Source of the DNA: Engelhardtia mirabilis
Lineage (GTDB): Bacteria; Planctomycetota; UBA1135; GCA-002686595
Assembly (NCBI GenBank): GCA_007751255.1
Contig: CP036296.1
Coordinates: forward strand, 6,572,001-6,636,000
DNA length: 64,000 nt
Reading direction: 5' to 3'
Position numbers and translations under genes: made by a program. Positions 28,743 to 38,240 of this stretch are shown here, piece after piece. Every line of letters begins with the position of its first letter. The first letter of the stretch is position 1. The notes beneath the pieces are model-generated. The model did no database searches and was not told the DNA's origin. It was given only the letters and a program-made list of their open reading frames with translations.

Positions 28743-29063
28743 CGATTGCCGCCCGCAAGACCCGCGCGGCGGGGATGGAGACGACACGGCGGGTCCCCTG
28801 TTTATCGCCCAGCGCGACAAATCCGGCGGACGGGCTGAAACCAATGGGCGCGGAGGCCGGTCCAGCAGGGTGGCTGGGCGGGGGTTGGTGGGCCTGCGGG
28901 GGGGGGAGGTTACTGGCCGAAGGAAGTGCCGCTGAAGGTGCGTGTGGATGGAGCTGTGGAGGAGTCGGCGCAGGGGCCGGCGCGAAGACGGCGGCGTAGG
29001 CGGCAGCGGAGGCTGCGCGGCTAGACTCCGGACCTGTCGGGCGCCACGGCGCCCCACTCGGCC
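28743..29063. other. Divergent promoter region of two sigma genes
   Basis: This 321-base gap lies between two outward-facing ECF sigma genes, so it must hold both promoters. I see a G-run near 28898-28907 but no pair of matching -35/-10 boxes that I can defend. No gene is present. Confidence 0.5.
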
Positions 29064-29687
29064 ATGGGAACTGATCCACTCGACCCCCGCGCGGCCCGCG
29101 ACGCTCGCACCCAGGTGGACCTCGTGCGCGAGGCCCAGGCCGATCGCGGCGATGCCCTGGCGCAGCTCGTCGAGCGCCACTACGCGGCGGTCCTGGCCAT
29201 GGTGCGACGGCGGCTCGGTCCGCAGCTGCGCCGCTTCCACGAGTCCGGCGACGTGGTGCAGGAGGCGCTGGTCCAGGCCGTGCGTACCTTCGATCGCTAC
29301 GACCTCGAGGACGAGGACGCCTTCCTGCGCTGGATCTCGACCGTGGTCGAGAACCGCATTCGCGACCTGGCCAAGTTCCACCAGGCCCAGCGCCGGGGCA
29401 GCGGCGCGGAGCGGCGCCTGGGCTCGATCGACGTGGGCGGCGCGATTCAACCGGCCCAGGACAGCGCGGCGGGGCCGGCGACTCGCGCGGAGTTGGACGA
29501 TCGCGACGAGCGCGTGCGCGCCGCCCTCGAGCGCCTCGACGAGCGTTCGCGACGGCTGGTCGAGGCTCGCACCGAAGGCCGCGCCTGGACAGCGATCGCC
29601 GGCGACCTGGGCTACCCCAGCGACGCCGCCGCGCGCATGGCCTACTCCCGCGCCCTGATCGCGTTGACGCGCAACCTGCCGTCGTGA
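29064..29687 (+). CDS. ECF-like sigma factor coupled to a protein kinase
   Basis: A 207-residue sigma-70 family protein. Region 2 lies near 32-100 (GDVVQEALVQAVRTFDRY) and region 4 near 150-205 (LDERSRRLVEARTEGRAWTA). The sequence resembles the planctomycete sigma group that is encoded next to Ser/Thr kinases instead of anti-sigma genes. Its stop overlaps the kinase start in a GTGA, so the two proteins are made together and the kinase probably controls the sigma factor by phosphorylation or binding. No anti-sigma gene is adjacent on this strand. Confidence 0.88.
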   Translation: MGTDPLDPRAARDARTQVDLVREAQADRGDALAQLVERHYAAVLAMVRRRLGPQLRRFHESGDVVQEALVQAVRTFDRYDLEDEDAFLRWISTVVENRIRDLAKFHQAQRRGSGAERRLGSIDVGGAIQPAQDSAAGPATRAELDDRDERVRAALERLDERSRRLVEARTEGRAWTAIAGDLGYPSDAAARMAYSRALIALTRNLPS

Positions 29688-32179
29688 GCGAGCTGGACGA
29701 GCGGGCGGAGGAGCTGGTCGCCGAGTACATCGCCGCGCGCGAGGCGGGCGAGGGTGGCCGCTTCGAGGACTGGATCGCGGACGAACCCGATGGCCTGCGC
29801 GCGGTCGCGGGCCAGTTGTTCGACCAGGTGCGCGAGGTGCTCGGGGGTCTGGCGCCCCTGCCGCAGGCGGAGTCCGGCTGGCGCTACAGGATCGGCTCGG
29901 AACTCGGCCGCGGTGGCAACGGGCGGGTGCTGGACGTCTTCGACAGCACCCTCGCGCGGCACCTCGCGATGAAGGTCCTGGTGACCGACGGCGAGCATGG
30001 CGACGGGCGTCGGCGCCGCGCTCGCTTCCTCGCCGAGGCGCGGCTCGCCGGTCGACTTCAGCACCCCGGGATCGTCGCCGTGCACGACCTGGGCCGCACG
30101 CCGCAGGGTGAGGACTTCTTCACCATGCCGCGCGTGCAGGGGCGCACCTTGGCGGAGCTGCTGACGCTGGCCGCCGAGGGCGATCCCGAGTGGACGCGGG
30201 CGCGCCTGGTCGACGTCCTGGTTCGAGTGGCCGAGACCCTGGCCTACGCCCACTCGAGCGGAGTCGTCCATCGCGACGTGAAGCCGGCGAACATCATGGT
30301 CGGCTCGTTCGGCGAGACGTATCTCTTGGACTGGGGCCTGGCGAGTGTGGACGGTGAGTCGATCGACGACGACGAGGTCGCGGCCCCGCTCGAGCTCGAC
30401 GCGGCCTTGACCGGCCGCGGCGACCTGCTCGGCACGCCCGCCTACATGGCGCCGGAGCAGGCCATCGGCCGGGCCCGGGACGCCGGCCCGGCAGCAGACG
30501 TGTATGCCCTGGGCGCGACCCTGTTCGAGATCCTGACCGGCCAGCCGCCCTACGGTGCGGGACTCGACGGGCTCGCGACGCTGAAACGCATCCGAGCCGG
30601 TCCACCGCCGCCGCCGATCGACGAGGTCGCCCCCGAGACTCCGGCCGAGCTCGCCGCCATCTGCGCCCGCGCCATCGCCCGCGAGCCGGGTGACCGCTAC
30701 GGCGGCGCGGCCGAGTTCGCGAGCGACCTGCGTGCCTTCCTCGAGGGCCGCGTGGTCAGCGCCTACGAGTCGGGCGGCCTGGCCGAGCTGCGCAAGTGGA
30801 TCCGGCGCAACCGGGGCTTGGCGGTCGCGCTCGGCGCGGTGGTCCTGGCAGTGTTGGGGGGCATCGCGGCCGCGGTTTCCCTGCGCGCCCAAGAGCGCGC
30901 GCGGGCGCTGCGCTTCCTCGATCTTCAACTGGTGGCGGAGGCCAAGGAGAGCGCACGCGGCCTGTGGTCGATCGACGCGCCCGACCTCTCGCCGGCGCGC
31001 GCCTGGTTGGCGGAGGCCGAGCAGTTGCGCGCGCGGACCGAGCGCCACCGCGCCGAGTTGGAGACGCTCGAGCGCACCGCCGAGTCGCGTCGCGAGCGCC
31101 GGCGGGGCATCGACGACGAGCGCTGGACCTTCGCCGATCGCGACGCCCGTTGGCGCCACGAGAAGCTCGACGAGTTGGTGCGCGCCCTGGAGCGCTTCGC
31201 GGCGCCGGGTGGAGCTTTGGATCGGGTCGCTTCGCTGACGAGCCGAGTCGAACGCACTTGGCCCGAGGCACTGACACAGGACGCGGCGGGTTGGGAACGC
31301 TTCCGGCGCCACTGGGAAGCGGAGTTCGACGACTTCGGGCCAGCGCCCGGCAACCTGCTCGGCCTCACGCCCCTCGGGGTCGATCCCGACTCGGGGCTGT
31401 TCGAGTTCGCGGTGACCGGCAGCGGCGAGTTGCCCGCGGGGCCCGGAGCGAGGCCGCGCGCCGGTGATGCGATCGTGTTGGCCCTGGTCCCCGGCGGCAG
31501 CTTCGAGTTCGGCCTCGACGCGGCGGACGACCCCTTCGCCCTGGGCAACGAGGGCGAGCCGCGGACGGTGGAGCTCGCGCCCTACCTGCTCGGGCGCACC
31601 GAGCTCTCCCGGGGACAATGGGCTCGCCTGGTGCGGTCGCAGCCTGTACCCGATTCCACCGCCCTTTGGCCCCAGGCCGAGCTGTCCTACCGCCAAGCCA
31701 TCGACGTGCTGCGCGAATGGGGCCTGGCCCTGCCGACCGAGGCGCAGTGGGAGCGCGCGGCGGAGCTCGGCATCGATCGCGCCGCCATCGAACGGCTCGA
31801 CCTGGCCCAGCGCCTGGCCCGCGCCGACGCCCTGCTGCGGCCCCTGTCCGCGATCGACGCCCGCGCGCCCGACCTGGCGGGTTTTCGCGACCTGCTCGGC
31901 AACCTGGCGGAGATGTGTGCGGACCCCTTCCTGACCGGCCCCGCGCCCGACCTGCGCCCCGGGGACGGCCTGGCGCTGGCCGGTCCCCGGAATCCGCAGG
32001 TGCCCGAGCGCTACCCGGTCCGCGGCGGCCACTACGGGCTGGTGGTGCTGTCCCAGCCGAGCCAGACCATCGCCTTGGCCCGACCGGAGACCCGACTCGT
32101 GGCCACGACGGCCGAGCGCGCGGAGCGCTACGGCGTGCGCGTGTGTCGCAGCCTCTCGCGCCCGCTCACTTCACGGTGA
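29684..32179 (+). CDS. Membrane Ser/Thr protein kinase fused to SUMF-like domain
   Basis: An 831-residue kinase. The kinase domain (about 68-350) has a Gly-rich loop (GRGGNG, 75-80), Lys97, catalytic HRDVK (196-200), DWG in place of DFG (216-218) and GTPAYMAPEQA (250-260), so it is expected to be active. A membrane helix (about 379-400) and a coiled-coil-like stretch follow. The extracytoplasmic end (about 598-825) is related to formylglycine-generating enzyme (PGGSFEFG, LPTEAQWERAA, GNLAEMC, YGVRVCRS). The cysteine pair needed for catalysis after RGG is missing, so this is probably a ligand-binding sensor. The GTG start overlaps the sigma gene stop. The 3' end overlaps the convergent kelch gene by 14 bases. 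Confidence 0.9.
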   Translation: MSELDERAEELVAEYIAAREAGEGGRFEDWIADEPDGLRAVAGQLFDQVREVLGGLAPLPQAESGWRYRIGSELGRGGNGRVLDVFDSTLARHLAMKVLVTDGEHGDGRRRRARFLAEARLAGRLQHPGIVAVHDLGRTPQGEDFFTMPRVQGRTLAELLTLAAEGDPEWTRARLVDVLVRVAETLAYAHSSGVVHRDVKPANIMVGSFGETYLLDWGLASVDGESIDDDEVAAPLELDAALTGRGDLLGTPAYMAPEQAIGRARDAGPAADVYALGATLFEILTGQPPYGAGLDGLATLKRIRAGPPPPPIDEVAPETPAELAAICARAIAREPGDRYGGAAEFASDLRAFLEGRVVSAYESGGLAELRKWIRRNRGLAVALGAVVLAVLGGIAAAVSLRAQERARALRFLDLQLVAEAKESARGLWSIDAPDLSPARAWLAEAEQLRARTERHRAELETLERTAESRRERRRGIDDERWTFADRDARWRHEKLDELVRALERFAAPGGALDRVASLTSRVERTWPEALTQDAAGWERFRRHWEAEFDDFGPAPGNLLGLTPLGVDPDSGLFEFAVTGSGELPAGPGARPRAGDAIVLALVPGGSFEFGLDAADDPFALGNEGEPRTVELAPYLLGRTELSRGQWARLVRSQPVPDSTALWPQAELSYRQAIDVLREWGLALPTEAQWERAAELGIDRAAIERLDLAQRLARADALLRPLSAIDARAPDLAGFRDLLGNLAEMCADPFLTGPAPDLRPGDGLALAGPRNPQVPERYPVRGGHYGLVVLSQPSQTIALARPETRLVATTAERAERYGVRVCRSLSRPLTSR

Positions 32180-33755
32180 ACAACACGGCGCCCGCGGGGC
32201 CCACGTGCAGCAACCGCAACCCGCCGTCCACCGCAGTCACGCGCTGGCCGGGTCCCACGTCGACGCCGCCTGACATGGCGACCCAGGAGTTCGTGCCGGC
32301 GATGTGTCGGTAGGACACGGCTCCCGCAGCGGAGTCCGGCGGCGGCCACGGCTCCAGCTCCAGACCGCCGACGACGTAGTAGACGATCACGGGGCCGACC
32401 GGTGGACCGTCGCCGAAGGTCGTCGTCGGCTGCGTGCCGGGGAACTTCGTGACCACCGGCCCGGGGATGCAGACCTCCTTGCCGTCGATGACCAGGCCCA
32501 TGGAGCCCGGACCGGCGAAGCTGGCGTTCGACTGGACCTCGTAGCGCTCACTCGAGGGCAGGCCGACGAGGCCGAGGCCGCCCGGGCCCAGTTGCGCGCC
32601 GCCGGCGATCAACAGGTCGCCGTCGACCGTGTCGACCTGGGCGTGGAAGGCGCGCGGCTCCAGAAGCGGGCCGCCGGAGGTCCAGGGTCCCAGGCCGTCG
32701 CCAGTCCACACGCTCGAACTGGGCAGGGGCCCGCCGGGAGCGGGGCCGATGCCGCCCGAGATCAGCACCGTTCCGTCGGCCATGGCCGTGGTGGCGTGGC
32801 CCATGCGCGGCGCCGGAAGGTCGGGAACCACGAGCCACTGCTTGCCGATCGGATCGAAGCGCCGACAGTGACGCGAGAGGGGTCCTTGCAAGCTCGCCGG
32901 TAGCCCGAGCGGGTGCAGGTCGTCGAAGGACGCGGTGCCGCCGGCCACCAGCACGCTCCCGTCCGCGAGGACGTTGACCGAGTGCAGGACGCGCGGCTCG
33001 TCCATGGGAGGCAGGGCCTCGAGCTGATCCGTGGACGGGTCGTAGAGGTACGCGGCGGAGGACACGCTGCCCCCCGGGCCGACGCCCCCGCAGACCAGCA
33101 CGCGTCCGTCGTGCAGCCGCGCGATCCCGGGGCGCCAGATCGGCGCGGTCAGCTCCGCTGCGCTGGCGACGAAACGCTGGGACTGGGGCTCGTACCACTC
33201 GAGGGCCAGGGGCGCCGGCTCGCCTGCGATCGGCCGCCCCCCAACCAGCAACACCCGCCCGTCGGCCAGGGCCAACTGCCCGTGGTCGGCACGCGTTGCG
33301 AGCGGAGCGCCTTGCGTCGAGACCGCGTCGCCGAGGCCGGTGAGCCGCGCCGAGACCGGCTGGCTGAGCTCGCCGAAGCAGGCGGATCCGTTCAGCAGCT
33401 CGACGGCCTGGGCGCGGATGTCGACGCCCACCAAGGCGGGGTCCGCCACGAGAGCGAAGTCTTCACCTGCGACTCCGTCACGGTCGAGCAGACCCGTTCG
33501 CGCCAGGGGAAGAAGGTCCAGACCCACGTCGAGCAGCCGCGGATCGTTCCGATCGAAGAGGGCCAGGGGCGTCGGCCCGGCCTCGAACGAGGGGATCAAC
33601 AGGTAGGGCTCGAGTGGCTGGCCCTCGACCTCGAGCGACCAGGTCCAATCGAGCACCCCGCCCGACCAGCTCAGGTCCAACTGATTGCCCTGGGCAGTGG
33701 CGGTGGTCAACAGGAGCGCCGCGGTGGCGCGCATCGTTCGACTTCTGAGCAGCAT
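32166..33755 (-). CDS. Secreted kelch-repeat protein
   Basis: A 529-residue exported protein with a signal peptide (about 1-23 from the ATG at 33753-33755; a second ATG at 33734 is possible). Residues about 24-140 form a beta-rich module starting NQLDLSWSGG. Kelch repeats follow (about 150-430), recognised by repeats such as LADGRVLLVGGR, LHDGRVLVCGGV, LADGSVLVAGGT and MADGTVLISGGI, which build a beta-propeller. It is a paralogue of the divergent kelch gene at 34091. The ligand or partner is unknown; the location is probably periplasm or cell surface. Confidence 0.82.
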   Translation of the reverse strand: MLLRSRTMRATAALLLTTATAQGNQLDLSWSGGVLDWTWSLEVEGQPLEPYLLIPSFEAGPTPLALFDRNDPRLLDVGLDLLPLARTGLLDRDGVAGEDFALVADPALVGVDIRAQAVELLNGSACFGELSQPVSARLTGLGDAVSTQGAPLATRADHGQLALADGRVLLVGGRPIAGEPAPLALEWYEPQSQRFVASAAELTAPIWRPGIARLHDGRVLVCGGVGPGGSVSSAAYLYDPSTDQLEALPPMDEPRVLHSVNVLADGSVLVAGGTASFDDLHPLGLPASLQGPLSRHCRRFDPIGKQWLVVPDLPAPRMGHATTAMADGTVLISGGIGPAPGGPLPSSSVWTGDGLGPWTSGGPLLEPRAFHAQVDTVDGDLLIAGGAQLGPGGLGLVGLPSSERYEVQSNASFAGPGSMGLVIDGKEVCIPGPVVTKFPGTQPTTTFGDGPPVGPVIVYYVVGGLELEPWPPPDSAAGAVSYRHIAGTNSWVAMSGGVDVGPGQRVTAVDGGLRLLHVGPAGAVLFTVK

Positions 33756-34090
33756 GGCAGGAGTGCTCTCGATTCGCGGGGCCGGATGGGGACGGGGCAG
33801 GGAGCGGGGCGAGCGTCGCTGCCGGTGAGGCCGGGTGGCAGCGGAGCGCGGGGCACGGACCAGCTCTCGCGCGGCAACCCCGACGGGGTCCTGGCGCTGC
33901 CCCATCAGAGACGCCGAAACCCGAATCGAACAGGTTTTCTGCGCTCCGTCGACGGGCGCCGGATTCGTGCCGCCTGGGCGTTCGATCGACCCCGCGACTT
34001 CTCCACCAACTGTGGCCCTGCCACACGGGTGGCCGGGCGATCCCCGACCCGAGACGCCGCGCTCGCGGCCCGCACTTGGAGAAGACTTAC
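33756..34090. other. Divergent promoter region of two kelch genes
   Basis: A 335-base gap between two outward-facing paralogues. The plus-strand gene has GGAG at 34078-34081, nine bases before its ATG. No convincing promoter boxes and no gene are seen. Confidence 0.5.
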
Positions 34091-36454
34091 ATGCGACTCA
34101 AGTCCTTAGCGACCGTCGGTCTCGCCGCTTGGGCGACCCTCGGTGCCCCCTACATCGATGAGGCCGAGGCCGACCATCCGGCCGTCGCGGTCGCGGCGAT
34201 CGGCGGCATCGTCTTCATCGGCACCGTGGCGATCATCGGGGTCGTCGCGATCCACGCGATCGACAACGACGCGAGCCTCTCGGCCGAAGGCAACACCAAG
34301 GAGGGCACGATCTCGGTCGAGGTCAACACCAGCGGCGAGGACCCGCAGGAGAACTCGCTGGCCGGCAACGTCGCCTACTTCCCCCAGGAACTCGGCTTCA
34401 TCCCCTCGCCGGCCTACCAGATCCAGGAAGAGATCCGCGTCGAGGAGCTCGCCGGTGAAGGCGTGCACTGGTCCAGCGCAGGCCTGGTCTGGGACGCGGA
34501 CGTGCTCACGCCCGGACATCGGGACAACGTGGTCGACCACGACATCCAGCGCATCGGCGAGGCGCGCTTCGTGCGGCAGCCCGGCACGCCCGCGGGCGTC
34601 AAGGCCCGCGTCGATCTGCAGGTCGACATCGACAACCTGCACGTGAGCACCTCGCCGATTCCGAAGACCCACGGCTTTGCCGGCTACCAGTACCGCATCT
34701 CGAGCCCGCAGCTCGGCGTGCTGTTCGAGGCCGGGGGATCCGTGCACCAGGGTCAGCAGCCGATCTACTCGGGCGCGATCCCGGCCGGCGCCTACCAGGG
34801 GCAGCTCGGCGAGTTCACCCTGCCCGCCTTCCACCAGAGCTTCACCATCGACATCCCCGGGGATCACCCGGTGGTCGACGTCGTCTACGAACTCCACACC
34901 TTCGGGACCGGCGTCAAGGAAGAGGGGCAACTCGACCTCGCCTGGAAGGGTGGCCTGCTGGGTGAGAGCCTGGACTTCGAGCTGACCGGGGACCCGCTCG
35001 AGATGGCCTACCACATCGTCAGCTTCGACAACGGGCCGACGCCCCTGTCGGCGACCGATCCCCTCGACCCGCGCTCGCTGCTGGTGGGCGCGGCCGACCC
35101 CCAGCTCTCGGCCTTCGTGCAGCTCGGTCCGGACGGCGTGGCCCAGCACTCGATCGCCATTCCCGGCCTGCCCTTCATCGCGGGCATGGAGGTCTACTCC
35201 CAGGCGGTGACCATGCCGGGCCTGTCGACCATGGTCGACAACGTCAGCAACCCCACCGCCACCGTGCTGGGCGAGCAGGGCACCCAGCACGCCAGCCTGC
35301 CGGGTCAGCCCCTCGATCGCCGTCTGCACACGGCGACCGAGCTGCCCGACGGCCGCGTGCTCTTGATCGGCGGCATCACCGGCGTCGGCGGCGGCGTGGT
35401 GCCCATGTCGTTCTACGACGCGACGACCATGGCCATGGCCCCCGCCGGCGCGGGCTTGATCGGCGGTCCCCGCGCGGGGCACGAGGCGGTCCTGCTGCAG
35501 AACGGCGACGTGTTGGTCTTCGGCGGCACGCGTCCGAATGGCCAGCCCGTGCTCGCCTGTGAGCGCGTCAAGGTGGCCGGCGACGGCTCGCTCGTCGTGC
35601 AGCCGGCGGCGCCCCTGCCCTCGCCGCGGACGCTCGGCCAGGCCACGCTGCTGAACGACGGGCGCGTGCTCTTGACCGGTGGCGCGACCCAGCCGCTGGC
35701 CGGGGACGACCAGGCCAGCTTCGCTTCGGCCACCTCCCAGAGCCTCGCCTACGACCCGGCCGCGAACGCCTGGCAGCAGGTGGCTTCGCTGCGGGTTCCG
35801 CTGTTGGGTCACGGCCAGAGCCTGCTGCCGGACGGCACGGTGCTGGTGACCGGCGGGATCGTCCCCGACCCCGCGGGCTTCGTGGCCACCGCGGCCACGT
35901 GGATCTTCGACCCGGCCACCGACTCCTGGCAGGCGGGGCCGCCCCTGCCCGAGGCACGCGCGCTGCACAGCCAGATCCCGACCTTCGACGGCGGCGCCTT
36001 CGTCGCCGGCGGTGGCGGCATCGCGCCGCTGGCCGGCAACGGCTATGCGCTGGTCGCGGAGGGCGAGACCTACGTGTACTCGCCCACGGGCGACGCCGGG
36101 TTCAGCGCCGGCGCGGACCTGCCGACGTCGATCCTGGGCCTGCGAATGTGCTGGATCTGCCACGGCCCCGACGAGGGCTACGGCGGGACCTGGTACTGCG
36201 GCTTCCCCTGCATCGGCCCGATCGGCGACGGCCCGATCATCCTGAACCCGGGCACGACCACCGCGAGCTCGTCGGACCTGGTCATGTACGAGCAGGGCTT
36301 CTCGGTCCAATCGACCATCGGCGCGACGCTCTTCCCGCGCGCGGGCGGGACCCTGAACCTGCTCGCCGGCGAGGATCGGATGCTGATGACTGGCGGCGGC
36401 AACGGCGCCCAGCCGGCGGAGATCTTCGTCACCGGCAACGGTAGCCAGCTCTGA
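34091..36454 (+). CDS. Kelch-repeat exported protein with CxxCH motif
   Basis: A 787-residue protein. A short hydrophobic start (about 5-20) and a second longer hydrophobic segment (about 34-56) suggest export and possible membrane anchoring. Residues about 60-280 are a domain not recognised. The beta-module shared with the divergent paralogue begins near 283 (GQLDLAWKGGLLG). Kelch repeats occupy about 395-670 (LPDGRVLLIGG, LQNGDVLVFGG, LNDGRVLLTGG, LPDGTVLVTGG). Near residue 687 is MCWICHGPDEG, a CxxCH sequence as in c-type cytochromes, followed by two more Cys. The ATG at 34091 was preferred over a TTG 15 bases earlier because GGAG precedes it. A strong terminator follows. Confidence 0.82.
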   Translation: MRLKSLATVGLAAWATLGAPYIDEAEADHPAVAVAAIGGIVFIGTVAIIGVVAIHAIDNDASLSAEGNTKEGTISVEVNTSGEDPQENSLAGNVAYFPQELGFIPSPAYQIQEEIRVEELAGEGVHWSSAGLVWDADVLTPGHRDNVVDHDIQRIGEARFVRQPGTPAGVKARVDLQVDIDNLHVSTSPIPKTHGFAGYQYRISSPQLGVLFEAGGSVHQGQQPIYSGAIPAGAYQGQLGEFTLPAFHQSFTIDIPGDHPVVDVVYELHTFGTGVKEEGQLDLAWKGGLLGESLDFELTGDPLEMAYHIVSFDNGPTPLSATDPLDPRSLLVGAADPQLSAFVQLGPDGVAQHSIAIPGLPFIAGMEVYSQAVTMPGLSTMVDNVSNPTATVLGEQGTQHASLPGQPLDRRLHTATELPDGRVLLIGGITGVGGGVVPMSFYDATTMAMAPAGAGLIGGPRAGHEAVLLQNGDVLVFGGTRPNGQPVLACERVKVAGDGSLVVQPAAPLPSPRTLGQATLLNDGRVLLTGGATQPLAGDDQASFASATSQSLAYDPAANAWQQVASLRVPLLGHGQSLLPDGTVLVTGGIVPDPAGFVATAATWIFDPATDSWQAGPPLPEARALHSQIPTFDGGAFVAGGGGIAPLAGNGYALVAEGETYVYSPTGDAGFSAGADLPTSILGLRMCWICHGPDEGYGGTWYCGFPCIGPIGDGPIILNPGTTTASSSDLVMYEQGFSVQSTIGATLFPRAGGTLNLLAGEDRMLMTGGGNGAQPAEIFVTGNGSQL

Positions 36455-36471
36455 TCCCGAGCTGACGCGCG

Positions 36472-36504
36472 GCGCGCCCCGGGGACTCGTTCCCCGGGGC
36501 GCGC
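36472..36504 (+). terminator. Perfect 14-pair terminator hairpin
   Basis: A perfect stem GCGCGCCCCGGGGA/TCCCCGGGGCGCGC with a five-base loop starts 17 bases after the kelch stop codon and is followed by TTCGCGTTCG. It is the clearest terminator-like structure in the window, though without a T-run. Confidence 0.75.
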
Positions 36505-36686
36505 TTCGCGTTCGGGAGATGGGTCGAGGTCAGGCCCCACGGCTGGCCTGGAGTGGGACCTCGAGCGGGCCACCGAGGATTCTCGCGCTCCGCGGCCCCA
36601 CACCGAACTGGCGCGGATATCAAGGAGCACGATCGAGTGAGCAATTGAAAGCTCCTGTGCCTTCCCCAACACGAGGCCGTCTCACC

Positions 36687-38240
36687 ATGCACCTGACTCT
36701 CCCCTCGCCCCTCTCCGCCGCGTTCGGACTCCTCGCCGTCCTCGGCGCCTCCACGGCCCGGGCCGACACCCTGTTCGTCGATCCCGTCGGTGGCGACGAC
36801 GGGAGCGGGAATGGATCGCAGGCGCTGCCCTGGAAGACCTTGACCCACGCCATGGGTCAGTTGCCCGCGGGTCCGAACTCGGTCTTCCTGCTGCCCGGCG
36901 AGTTCAGCGAAGCCTCGGGCGAGGTCTTTCCGATCACGGTACCGGTAGTCGACGACCTCGAGCTGATCGGCCAGGGCGTGGGCGTGACCGTGGTGCGCTC
37001 GAACGGCGCAGGCGGGGCCTTGGCCGTCAATGGGTTCGGGACCCCCGTGCCGACGGATGCCCACTCGGTCGACCTGCGCGGGATCACCTTCGACCGGGTC
37101 GGGGTCAGCGTCACCGGCTCGATCTGGGGCGTCGAAGCCACGGTCGAGGACGCCGAATTCCTCGACACGCCGGGCAACGCCATCTCGGCCTCGGGTGGCT
37201 TCGGCTTCGCCCTGGTCACCGCCGACCGCTGCCGCTTCGAGCGCTGCCTCACGGGCGCCAGCGCGTTCGCGGCGGGCGGCGGCAGCGCGACGATCTACCT
37301 GCGCGACTGCCTCGTGCTCGACGGGTCCGTGGGCGTCAACGCCGACGGCCTGGCGACCCTGGGCGGAGGAGGCGCCGGGGCGGGCATCGTGCTGCTCCGC
37401 TCCCGGATCCAGGGCTGCACCGTCGGCGCCCAGGCCTTCGGGAATCTGGAGGCGGGCGGGGTCGGCGTCGGCGACATCTCCCTGCGCGACTCGATCCTGT
37501 CCGGCAACCAGATCGCCTTCTACGGCTCGGACATCGCGAACCTGCAGCTCGACCGCTCGACCGTGGCCGGCAACCTCACCGCGGTGCAGGCTGTCGGCTC
37601 GAACCCGGCGGACGTGTGGGTCCTCTCCCGCAGCAGCATCCTGTGGGGCAACGGGTTCGACGTGGACCCGATCAACGTGGTCTCGATCCAGTACTCGAAC
37701 TTCCCCGCGGGAGTCTTCGGGGTCGGGGTGACCCACGTGGACCCGCTGTTCGTGGACGCCGCGAACGGCGACTTCCACCTGCAGGTCGGCTCGCCCCTGA
37801 TCGACGCGGGCAACCCGAGCGAGGCCCCGGCGGACCTGTTCGAGGGTGACCTCGACCCGCGCCTGATCGACGGGGACGGAGACGGTACAGCGCGGGTCGA
37901 CATGGGCTTCGATGAGTGGAACCCGGGGCACCTGGACCTGGCCGGCACGGCGCAGATCGCAACGGTGGCGACCTTCACCACCAGCGCGCCGGCCGCCAGC
38001 GCCTACGCCCTATTGGCCTCGCTGGGCACCGCCCAGGTGCCCTTCGGGCCCAGCGGAGCGGTCTTGATCGACCTGGGCAGCTCCTTCGTGCTGTCGGCGG
38101 GCACGGTCACCGGCGTCGATGCGATCGCGATCCCGAACGATCCGGTGTTGATCGGCTTGGAGCTGTTCGCCCAGGCCTACACCAACAACGGCTTCGACGA
38201 GACGCTCACGAATCGGGTCGATCTGACGCTCGCTCCGTGA
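36687..38240 (+). CDS. Secreted parallel beta-helix protein
   Basis: A 517-residue exported protein with a signal peptide (about 1-26). Its first domain, from DTLFVDPVGGDDGSGNG (27-43), has the form of right-handed beta-helix (DUF1565-like) proteins: a stepwise series of short repeats with Asn, Gly and Val up to about 395. The C-terminal 110 residues (from about 408) are a beta-rich module related to that of the FG-GAP and kelch proteins here. Polysaccharide binding is often proposed for such folds, but no catalytic residues can be pointed to. ATG at 36687; the 3' end overlaps rarA antisense by 35 bases. Confidence 0.78.
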   Translation: MHLTLPSPLSAAFGLLAVLGASTARADTLFVDPVGGDDGSGNGSQALPWKTLTHAMGQLPAGPNSVFLLPGEFSEASGEVFPITVPVVDDLELIGQGVGVTVVRSNGAGGALAVNGFGTPVPTDAHSVDLRGITFDRVGVSVTGSIWGVEATVEDAEFLDTPGNAISASGGFGFALVTADRCRFERCLTGASAFAAGGGSATIYLRDCLVLDGSVGVNADGLATLGGGGAGAGIVLLRSRIQGCTVGAQAFGNLEAGGVGVGDISLRDSILSGNQIAFYGSDIANLQLDRSTVAGNLTAVQAVGSNPADVWVLSRSSILWGNGFDVDPINVVSIQYSNFPAGVFGVGVTHVDPLFVDAANGDFHLQVGSPLIDAGNPSEAPADLFEGDLDPRLIDGDGDGTARVDMGFDEWNPGHLDLAGTAQIATVATFTTSAPAASAYALLASLGTAQVPFGPSGAVLIDLGSSFVLSAGTVTGVDAIAIPNDPVLIGLELFAQAYTNNGFDETLTNRVDLTLAP

